A stretch of DNA of 33,858 nt from Rhizophagus sp. LPA8_4_AMF (lineage: Eukaryota > Glomeromycota > Glomeromycetes > Glomerales > Glomeraceae): positions 1 through 33,858 of the forward strand of contig JADRCO010000435.1 of assembly GCA_021464525.1 (NCBI GenBank), written 5' to 3'. The notes beneath the pieces are model-generated. The model was given only the letters and a program-made list of their open reading frames with translations. It did not search any database and was not told the origin of the DNA. The position numbers and the translations under genes are program-made. Positions 21,590-31,265 of the stretch are shown here, one piece after another; the first letter of the stretch is position 1, and every line of letters begins with the position of its first letter.

Positions 21590-21718
21590 ACTCGCGAAGA
21601 AATTAAAAAATTAATTAATGAACATCAATAGGATACCAAAAATCCTGGAGATGAAGAAAGATTTATTAGAATAGCTCAATATGAGACTACTTCATATAGT
21701 TGTAGTTATAATACAGAT
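21590..21718 (+). pseudogene. Orphan exon of a decayed gene
   Basis: Between an AG at 21588-21589 and a GT at 21719, 43 codons read TREEIKKLINEHQ, one TAG stop, then DTKNPGDEERFIRIAQYETT and YSCSYNTD. The text is clearly protein-like and the borders fit an exon, but the in-frame stop shows decay. It may belong with the fragments at 20052-20787; no family is recognised. Confidence 0.4.
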
Positions 21719-21870
21719 GTATTTTTTCTTTAACATTTATATCATTTGATCACTGGGCTTATTAAGGGATTTTCCTTATACTGTATTGTTAATTAATTAT
21801 ATCAATAAAATAGATCTAGATTGATAATGGGAAAATTTTTCAAATGAATTTAAAAATTAAGTAAAGAATC

Positions 21871-21884
21871 ATGCATGCATGCAT
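21871..21884. repeat. ATGC microsatellite palindrome
   Basis: ATGCATGCATGCAT is a perfect palindrome just before the satellite-like array. Confidence 0.6.
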
Positions 21885-21889
21885 CTTTT

Positions 21890-22470
21890 GTTATGATGTA
21901 TAAAATAATATTGTTTATTCACAGATTTCAATTGTTAATAACTTAGTTAACATCGAACATAAGATCTTAACTAAATTTAAATTCTCGCCTCCAAACATAA
22001 ATTTGCTGAGTAATGCATTTAATTATGCAGGTTGTGAAAAATAATATTCATTGTTTATTCACGGATTTTAAATGGCAATAAATTGATTAAAAATCACGCT
22101 AAAACCTTAACTACTTAACCTAAATTCCTACAGTCAAACATAAATCTGCAGCCAAACATTGAGGGATGCATTTAGTTGCAGAATGTAAAATAATACTTTG
22201 TTTATTCACAGATTTCAATTGCTAATAAATTAATTAAATTAATTAAAAATCGATGATAAAATCTTAACTACTTAACCTAAATTCCCGCCTCCAAACATAA
22301 ATCTGCAGCCAAACATTGAGAGATGCATTTAGTTGCAGAATGTAAAATAATACATATTGTTTTTCACAGCTAATAAATCAATTAAATTAACTAAAAATCA
22401 ACGATAAATCTTTATTTGACCTACATTCCCGTCGCCAAACATAAGTTTGCAACTAAACATTGAAACGCAT
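21890..22470. repeat. Satellite-like tandem array, four units of about 140-159 bp
   Basis: Each unit holds TGTTTATTCAC-like text, an AT-rich TTAATTAAAAATC stretch, CCTAAATTC, GCCTCCAAACATAAATCTGC, AGCCAAACATTGAG and GATGCATTTAGTTGCAGAATG. The TGTTT anchors fall at 21912, 22052, 22199 and 22358. The middle units are the most alike and the outer ones have diverged. No coding capacity is seen. Confidence 0.75.
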
Positions 22471-23881
22471 AACCCATTATTAGAATGGGCATCATTAACT
22501 GATTACTTTTTTTTTTTTAATATAATCCGAAACCCAACCTGTGACTCAATAACCATGTCATATTTCAAAAGACTAAACGAGCAGCAATTTCAACTCTAAC
22601 TTAAGTCCTATTTCTTAATTCTATTATGCCATTTTTATCCTCTTAATTTGTGATAGAATATTCGAATACCAAAATTCGCCGTGTAATCGTCCATTATTCA
22701 TCGATCATCTGGTAAAAGGGCGATAAATCATCGAATTAAGAGACCTGATAAGCGGTTTGGTTGATCGCATTGCCAGTTGATTTAGAGAAATTCTACCCCT
22801 ATTCATGGTTTTATTAGAGCAACAGACAAGGAGTAACCCAATAAGGAGGCGGATATCTCTCTGGTTCCATTTTGGATTTTGTTCCTGTTTAGATCCGAGA
22901 ATATATATATGCTTGAATGTTTGAATTAGACGGCTGATGACTCGTTATTATGATTAATTTTAATACCAAAAATTTCTCTGGGTTCTAAAAGAAATGAATT
23001 TGTAGAAATGTTAAACAATGTATCTCGTTTTTTAACTAATAAACTATCGATACTAAAGTAATTTTAAAAAGATCCATTGAAACACGTTCAAAAAGTATTA
23101 AGAAAAGAATTATTTGTTAGAAAGATCAATATCATCCTGGAATAAAAATTTTTAAAAAAAACTTTCATTTAAATATTACAAATTTCTTTGAATGAATAGT
23201 AGATCTTTTTCTATTAAAAGAATTTGATTTTCTATCGTATCTCTTTTTATCTTGCGATCATCATAAAAAACAATTTAAAGAGGGTAACACGTTGTTGGCG
23301 TACATCGGAAAAAAATAAAATTTCCTCTCACCTATTTTATACATTTTTATCCTCCTTATAGAAATTTTTGTCCAATCTCTTCTTTTTTTGTAAGGAACTC
23401 ACTCTATTCCTCCTTATAGGCTTTCATTTCTTTAGATAAATAACTCATTTTAATTCAGTAACTTTGGAAACTGGTTTTTACTGTAAAGTTTTAAGTTAAT
23501 TTCGTAAATGTAGTTTTGTGAAGGTAGTTACTCTTAATGAAGATATAAACAATACATAAATTTCAGAAAAGAAAAAAAAGAAATTGACCATTATTGTGTA
23601 AAAATATTTTTATAAAAAAATGATTATTCAATGAAATTTTTATGTGACTTTGATTTGACCGTTAAAAAAAAAATTAAAAAATTAAAAAATTAAAAAAGCG
23701 TAACTTAAATTAATTAAACCCGATTATTAATTTCTTCCCACTTTATGTTAAAAAAAGAAAGAACTTAGGATTTTTTTTAAAATATCGAAAAAAATTTTTT
23801 TTTTTCCTAAATTACGTAGGTAGAACCGAAGATGATCACACCTCAGAAATCAGAATTTTTTGGTTTTATCATCTAAGCTCG
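22471..23881. other. Intergenic, nothing firm
   Basis: A somewhat GC-richer patch at about 22680-22900 stands out from its flanks but has no open frame. An ATTAAAAA microsatellite lies near 23668-23697. Confidence 0.4.
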
Positions 23882-24255
23882 TGTAACATAAAAATTCATC
23901 ATAGTACCCCGGGTATCTTGCAAATTTTGAGTGCTACGGACATGAGTGGAGGAGTTGTGTAGTGTATGGTCCCCCTGTGATGGTTTACATAGGTGATAAA
24001 TAAACAGACCAGTCTAGAACCTTCCTAATATGGTGTTATATGCATGAAGATCATCACGTGCAATATACAGTACCTGTGTATATTTCACATACTTTATGTT
24101 ACACACTGCTAAAACATCACCATACACCACAGAGGTGCTCCACTCATATCCGTCTTACCGGCAAATTTTGGACTTTTTCGGGTACAAGAGTTTAAATACC
24201 CGGGGAAACTTAAAAATTTGAGAAGTGGGGTATTGTACATGGGTACTATGTTACA
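23882..24255. mobile_element. Foldback/MITE-like element
   Basis: The left end TGTAACATA...AGTACC pairs with the right end GGTACTATGTTACA. Inside, CCCCGGGTAT, GCAAATTTTG, ACGGACATGAGTGGAG and GTGTATGGT on the left pair with ATACCCGGGG, CAAATTTTGG, CTCCACTCATATCCGT and ACCATACAC on the right. Arms are imperfect with gaps. It is about 374 bp long and non-coding. No target duplication was visible. Confidence 0.65.
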
Positions 24256-25900
24256 TTTAAGGAGTACAAAAGTCTCAAGCCCACAAACAAATTAGGAATT
24301 ATATCTGCAACACCGGAAATCAGCTCAATATTCCATTTAGAGGATTGTGCATATGAAACATTTTTCGTGTAATCTTTATTACAAAATCGGGCTAAAACGA
24401 CATTTTGCATAAAATACATTCAAAAGAAAAAAAGTATACATAGAGCATCAATTAACCTTCGTGAATGATAGAGACTTTAGGATTGGTTCATATTTAGACC
24501 AAATTAGTTATATTTAGCCAAAGAACGCCAAAATCAAAAATTTTTTTTTTTTTTTTTTTATAAAGTACTAAATACACCGAATCAATTATGCGCGAAAAAT
24601 AAAAATGGATACATTTTATCATTTCAATTAGATAAATTAATATTGATAAATTAATGTTCGGAACAAATTTAAATTACAAAAGAAGTCTTATTTGATGCAA
24701 CATTTGAATGGATTACCTCAAGATTTTGACCATTTATTGTGGCTATTTTCTTATTCAATCTTTTGTTATTATTATACTCGTAACTCATTGTTTACATTTG
24801 TCATCATTATCATTCCAATAAAAATTGTTAATTTCGAGTCGCTATAAAAATTCTAGAACAAGCTTATTGATATTATGTCATATGCTTCTATCTTGGTTAA
24901 TATAACCGTTACATAAGATCCGGAGTGATATACCCCCCATGAATGATAATTGTGTTAATTTAGGTAATAATTAAACAATTTATATGATACAGTACATAAT
25001 ACATCACATGTTAATCTGATAAACGTATTTGATCACCGATCATCTAAGCCTTATTTTGAACCACTAAAAAGAAGTTATGTATTACTGTATGCAGGCAAAA
25101 TATGTTCTACTTTATTCACTATATAAAGTCATATTTAGCCTCTTTTTGTGATGAGAATTCAAGATCGTTTAATTGTTATTTTTTAATTATTTCAAAGCTA
25201 CAATAATCAAAATGAATTTTTCATCTTTTTGTTGATTGAAGCGGTGATTAAATTGCGGAAATTCCTAACGACGCGTTATACATTTTCTTTCCTTTTTTTA
25301 TTTAAATAAGATAAATAAAACTATAAATAAAAAACAATTTATTTAACAATATACGCCTAATAGAACTCTTCACTTAACCTAAAAAATAATTAGCGGAGTC
25401 TTGTGTTCATCCTCATCAAAGTAATAAAAATGATAACCGATAATTTGAGTTGATTGATAAAGTTAAAAGTGATATGGCGTAATAAGACTTTTTTTTTAAT
25501 TACAAATTGGTTTTATAATAACGCGTTCGACTCTATTGCCTTATCAATATTATTATAATAAAGTAATAGCAGGCAATTGCCGAGGCAAAAAAAAAGAATG
25601 ATTTGAATTATTTACAATTTAAGTCTAGTTATTTTCTTCTCGCGGAGATTACAATGAAATGACTGCTTATTTAACATGACTAAACGTTATTAAGAATGCT
25701 GAACCACATTATAATAAAGTAATCAGAGCATTGTATTATATCATGACATGATTTTCTTCTCTTTGTTAATACTTTTTCCGATCAAAAAAAAGTCTTTTTA
25801 GTGATTGTTCTACTTTTAAATATTTCTTTTCGACTTGAAGTATCAATAAACAAATGAAATAAATGATACCACTTGATATGATACAAAGTGTAATTTTTCT
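24256..25900. other. Intergenic, nothing recognised
   Basis: AT-rich DNA with no supported gene. The right end is the presumed promoter of the HMG gene at 25977. Confidence 0.45.
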
Positions 25901-25908
25901 TATAAAAA
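25901..25908 (+). promoter_or_regulatory. TATA box of first HMG gene
   Basis: TATAAAAA lies 76 nt upstream of the ATG at 25977 and is the best TATA match in the region apart from a TA microsatellite right before the gene. Confidence 0.45.
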
Positions 25909-25976
25909 GATCTTTTCACGACAAGATGGAAAGGTTGAATTAATCGTACATTTTATATATATATATAATTTTTAAC

Positions 25977-26432
25977 ATGTCTGATGTTGGTCCGAAAATT
26001 GACACTAATGAATTTGGGCAACATGTTTTAAGTGTTCCGCAGGCGGGCATTTACTATCATCCATTGCCTCCCGTTAATTCACCAGAGTTTCGGGATTTCC
26101 TAAGGTGTAACCCTTTTATAATGTACCGAAGATGCCTACAAAAGGCATCGGATCTGAGTACCCGAGAGTGCTCAAAAATTGCAAAGATTTCTTGGTCTTT
26201 TGCTAATGATCAGTTAAAAGAATTTTTCAAGAATTACGCCAATGATGTTTTAAATAACAAAGAGAAAGTTTACAGAATTGTAAACAATAAGCGCAAACCT
26301 AAAAAGAGATCTCTTAGAGGATTCGTCGTTGATCAAGAGGTACATGAACAACGACGCTTGGAAGCTCAAACGTCATTTCAAATTTATTCGATGGACCCGA
26401 CATCAATGACATTTTCAGTTTTTGATTTTTAA
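25977..26432 (+). CDS. HMG-box protein, MATA_HMG-like, 151 residues
   Basis: This single-exon gene encodes a small HMG-box DNA-binding protein, expected in the nucleus as a transcription factor. The box spans about residues 45-97: it begins NPFIMYRR and continues through SKIAKISWSF with Trp73, then FFKNYANDVL. A basic stretch KRKPKKR (105-111) could be a nuclear localisation signal. Residues 30-44 (LPPVNSPEFRDFLRC) match the same place in the paralogue at 30678, so they belong to the family rather than being random. The box is divergent: the usual RPPNAF start is reduced to CNPF. Rhizophagus genomes carry many such MATA_HMG genes related to fungal mating-type HMG proteins; a role in mating cannot be claimed from this alone. 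Confidence 0.8.
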   Translation: MSDVGPKIDTNEFGQHVLSVPQAGIYYHPLPPVNSPEFRDFLRCNPFIMYRRCLQKASDLSTRECSKIAKISWSFANDQLKEFFKNYANDVLNNKEKVYRIVNNKRKPKKRSLRGFVVDQEVHEQRRLEAQTSFQIYSMDPTSMTFSVFDF

Positions 26433-28097
26433 GAAAATTTTTTATCAGAAAAAAAAAAAAAAATTTATTGTAGATAATTTTTTAAAAAATTATGTTTTTA
26501 ATCCGTACGGACTATCATAAGTTATATAAACGGGAATTCCAAAACTTTTCGATCGTTTTTTTTATTTTTCTTCGTCAAAACTTTAATTTAATTAAGCAAT
26601 TATATAAAGAAAATTATTTATTTTTCAACCGCGGATGAATTATTAAGAAAATTAGATTACAAATTTTAGAATTATTTTATTTTCATTTCGTGCCAATACT
26701 TTATGATTTATGATTTTTTTACAAAACCTTTGCCGTATTCGTTTTATATGTACAGTATTTATTTGTTTTATTTAATTTACAAACATGAACATTTTGTACC
26801 GGGATAAAAAATTTAAATAAAATTTGTGGAAATAATTTATTTTTTCGATAACATCAATAACTATTATTATTTTTTATTTATTTTTATTATTTTTCAAATC
26901 AAATGAATTGCATATTTATTTTTTAAACATATAATCTCGATGAACCAGAAATGGATGAAAGTACTGTAGGTCATTCAGGGCGAAAGAAGTGATCTACTAG
27001 GTTTATGTTTCAAATATTCTTTAATACTTTTTGGTTTACAAAAATATAAAAAATGTACACACTATTTATTATTGACAACCTAACCTCGGTAAATAATGCT
27101 GTGCCCATTAAATAAAAATTTAATAATAACTTAGGTTATTAAGCTGACGGTTAATCGTCTTCATTATACATGTTAACTTGGATGTCGCACAAAGGACTTC
27201 AAAGTTATAAATATTGTCATACGTGGAATACGCATATTCATACTTGATTCATGAAAAAAAATATTGGTTATATTGTATACTAAGATGACCAGTGATAATT
27301 AATTGGATAATAATAATAATTAATAGACAATTTTGCGAATGTTCATTAAAAAGTAGTATAGAAACTAAAATATTTATTTCCCGTAATTTTTAACATACCC
27401 AATTTTTTATGCGCATATACGAATAGTTTAAATAACTAAGATATTTTTATAAAAAATCGAAAAATCTCCGTTTTCAACCTGCGAGGTGACCGGTATTTTA
27501 CAATAAAAATAGTAAATGCAAATTACATAATATTTTTTAATTATGTGCACATAAGATGTACATGTAAGTTTTACATATTAAATTCTTATTCATTCGTTGG
27601 CTTGCCAATTAAAAGATGAATAGAAAAAGTGAATTTTTTTTTTTATAAAATTTAACCCAAAACTGGACTAGTTTGTTAAATGAAGAACTTGTGAATTAGT
27701 AAAAATACAGTATCAGTTACATTATTGTCATATGGAGAAATATATCAATAGATAATATGCCTATCCGCATATACAGTATACAGTAAGTATATCCCACGCA
27801 AATTGTAATAAACTTTCACCTTTTTTATAAAGATTTTCATGTGAAGTACCTCAATGCAATAAAATAATGAATTGTTGGAAACTTTCATTTACGAAAAATT
27901 GGTTTTAATTATTATTAGTGATGGCTTGAATTTGTTCCGATAGATGAAAATCGGATAATTATCTTGACGGAAAGTTTTCGGTCCTTCTTATGTCAGCATA
28001 GATTAATAATGATTATTAATAGTTCAAATTATACCTTTAGAACCAAAAAAGTTAATGATTCCTCTTAATTATATGGAGAATTTTTATTCACTAAAAA

Positions 28098-28128
<31 letters not shown>

Positions 28129-30568
28129 GGGAAAGACCACGGAAATTAAATTTTTCTCATCAAATCATGTACACTTATTAGAATAATGTCCCATCCCATT
28201 ACCTAAAAATGTTTGGCTAAACTTGGAAAATTACTAATTAATTATATCTAATTATAATAAATATGATTTTTTATTTTGAATTGACCATTTGTTTTCGAAT
28301 ATGATAAACTAAAGTTTGATACATCATAATTAAAAATGAATTAATTAGAATACCGAACCAACCCTTCATATTATTAAATGTGAAATGCGGAATAGTAATA
28401 ATAATAAAAAATAAAAGTCCAAATTATTTACTAAATAGAATGAATTTATATAAAATAAATTAATAATAATATTAATAATACATTTATTATTTTTTATTAT
28501 CTTTATTAGTAATGACTAATAAAAAAAAAAAAGGATTTTTATTAATTTAGAAATTAGATGAAAGCGAAATAATATATCATATGAAAATAGTTTTACAATT
28601 TGTTACCTACAAGAAGTATTTTAACTCGTACAATGTGAAAAAAAAAAAAATTTCAAACATCCTTACTAGCTAATCAGAAATTTGATCCCCTGCATAGAGA
28701 ACTGCATAAAGTGAGTACTGAGTACAAAGCCTTTATAATGACATTTTACTAATTGAAAAAATTTTTATATTTCCGAAAATTCTCTAAATTTGTTAACACA
28801 GCCACTACATTTTCTTTGATATTTTTTTAAAAAAATTGGAAAACTATGTCAAGGATAAAAAGAAAAAAATTTTTTCTTTTTATGTTCTAATTTGATGATG
28901 TACTCTACGTTACACAGAAATTGCTATTTTTTACGTCAAAAACTAAATTCGGTCATCCTTTTCTTTTAAATATGAGAAATTTGTAATACAATGCTTATTA
29001 AACGTAAAATTTAAGTATGATAATTCAATTTTTAGTTTTAAAGAAAAGCTTTAGAATAAATCCAATCCATTTGTCGCACAAATAATGTTTTTATAAAAAA
29101 GCTGCATGATTTTATCCCTTAAAAAAAAAATGGACTAGATAAATTTAGTCAATACTAAAAGCGATTATCCATTACTAAAAGTTAGCCAATATTAGGCGAA
29201 ATTTTATCAAAGATAAATATACTATATATGATACAATATGAACAAAAAAGGCTTGATAATATTGACGATAAAATATTGTTTATGTTTTTTATCACTGTGA
29301 TATTTAAAAATTATGTAATTGTAAATGTATATTGATCCTAAAATGGCAGATTCTCTTTCTATTAACCTGCACGTACTATTAGTCGAGGTATAGGTAGATC
29401 AGATAGATTAGGCGTAAGAAACATTCATTTATATCGCTATTGCTAAGCAACGCGAAATTTTTTTATGGTATGGTGCGCAATAATTCCATTCATGTTATAA
29501 CATTTATGACTTACAATTATCAATGTAGATCATCTCAATTTTAACGTTAATAGGATTTTATAAGGCTAATTTATTACAGAAAAAGTCATTATTTCCTTTA
29601 TTACCAAGAATTACACTACACATGACAACGAAGAATTGGTTATCACAAATTCTTAATCGGTATTTAAAATGTTCGCTCGTCATTTTCCGCTATCCAATTA
29701 ATTCCAACATATATAGCACCTCTCACTTATATGACAAATAAATACGTGATTAAAAGTTAAAAGCCGAATCATTAATAAATGATGATGCATTTGTCAAACA
29801 ATCAAATTCTGTTGTAATAACATTGTATTATTCCAACTTTGGATACGAACAAATGAATAATCAATAAATTCTTTTAATGGTAAAGATGATTAGGCGCATA
29901 TAATAACCTAAGCCACAATTTTTTAAAATGAACGTTACAGTGTGTTCATTATTATTATTAAAAAAGAAAGAAAGAAAGTTTATCAATGCGGAGTACCATT
30001 TCCATAATAAAAAAAATCCTTCTAATCAGAATTATATCGTTTATTGATGTGAATTATGGCAAAGCTTCCCCGCATTACACCGAGCACCGATCATGATCTG
30101 CAGAGACGCGTGTTAAATCAGAATGTTGACATAATAATTTCGTGGTATGTTAAATATGTCATATTATTTTTATTTATTTTCCATTTTTTTCACACTAAAA
30201 AACTGAGATCAAAATAATCAAATAATATAGGGGCAATTACCTTATATAGTAATGTTTTAATGAAAATGTGGCTTGAAATAATTTAATTAACGAATTGGGG
30301 TAATGGTCATTAAGAAATTTATTTTGACAAGCTATGTCATTTTATCGGAATTATTTTGACAGCGAGTAAGCGAATTGACCATGTGTCAGCTGATAAAATA
30401 ATTTAATATTATTAAGATTCGATACGATTGACTTTGTTAACGCTTTTTTTAGCCAAGAAAAAGGCGGCCGAAAAAAAAAAAAGAAATTTTTTTTATTACC
30501 TTCTTTTTTGACGAATAAATTAAACAATTGATTCAATTGTAACAAAGCGATTTAAATTTCTTAAAAAC
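26433..30568. other. Intergenic between the HMG genes
   Basis: About 4.1 kb of AT-rich DNA. It includes an A9T27 block at 28093-28128, an AAAG microsatellite near 29964-29978 and a TGTACAGTA site at 26749-26757. No gene is supported. Confidence 0.45.
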
Positions 30569-30578
30569 TATATAAAGG
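30569..30578 (+). promoter_or_regulatory. TATA box of second HMG gene
   Basis: TATATAAAGG lies 109 nt upstream of the ATG at 30678, a strong TATA match in a typical position. Confidence 0.55.
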
Positions 30579-30591
30579 CCATGTCCTGAAA

Positions 30592-30681
30592 ATGATTCAA
30601 AGTGATAACGAAGAAATTTTTTCCTGTCGTCTTATTATTTATCGCATTTATTCGTTAAAGCTCATCGTAACGTCATTATGA
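30592..30681 (+). other. Possible upstream ORF overlapping the HMG start
   Basis: An ATG at 30592 opens a 29-codon frame whose TGA (30679-30681) overlaps the main ATG (30678-30680) as ATGA. It starts only about 14 nt after the TATA box, so it may lie upstream of the transcription start and not be translated. Confidence 0.25.
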
Positions 30682-31265
30682 ATCCTTTCTCGTCGGTACA
30701 ACCTCCGGAAGTATTTGAAGCTAATGGAATCAAGTACATGAGAGTCTTCGGTATTGTAATCACTCTTCCGCCTCCGGAATCTGATGTATATAAGGAATAT
30801 CTTAAGTGCAATAGCTTTTGTATATTTCGAAAATCATGTACTGAAGCGTTTAAGGAGTACGAAATAGATCCTAAAGAAATTTCACGCATAGCGGCGGATT
30901 TCTGGAGAGTTGCGGATAAGGAATTTAAAACTTTTTTTGAGAAATATGCGAATGCAATTTTAAAAAATCGAAAATCCAAAGTGATTAAGATCAAAGACCC
31001 TTACGTTTACAACGCCGAACGTATTACCAAGCGACGTGGTCCTAACAAAAAAAAACCTTCTAAAAAGGAATTAAGATCGAAAGAAAAAATCGATGAGCTA
31101 TCAGTTGGGCAGGAAGCTTTTATGAGCAAACGTTATCAAGAAGAGATTGATAATTTCGAACCTATTGATACTTCGCCGCAGCCCGAATTACATTCGTCAT
31201 CTTATTCTTTTTATTTCAACGAGACAAGGAGAGCAGAGGATATACCCTTTCAACCTCCTTATTAG
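30678..31265 (+). CDS. HMG-box protein, MATA_HMG-like, 195 residues
   Basis: This single-exon paralogue of the gene at 25977 shares its architecture. A proline-bearing lead (LPPPESDVYKEYLKC, residues 30-44) precedes the HMG box at about 45-98 (NSFCIFRKS, then ISRIAADFWR with Trp76, then FFEKYANAIL). The first-to-second helix region is three residues longer than in the paralogue. A long basic stretch (KRRGPNKKKPSKK, 118-130) is a probable nuclear localisation signal. A tail of about 60 residues rich in Ser, Tyr and acidic residues ends in PFQPPY. It is likely a nuclear DNA-binding protein. A TATA box supports the start. An A-rich run follows the stop codon. Minus-strand open frames over it are shadows. 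Confidence 0.82.
   Translation: MNPFSSVQPPEVFEANGIKYMRVFGIVITLPPPESDVYKEYLKCNSFCIFRKSCTEAFKEYEIDPKEISRIAADFWRVADKEFKTFFEKYANAILKNRKSKVIKIKDPYVYNAERITKRRGPNKKKPSKKELRSKEKIDELSVGQEAFMSKRYQEEIDNFEPIDTSPQPELHSSSYSFYFNETRRAEDIPFQPPY

Noticed and set aside
30351..30994. Minus-strand frames near the second HMG gene
   Set aside because: One reads through poly(A/T) and the other is antisense to the HMG coding region.
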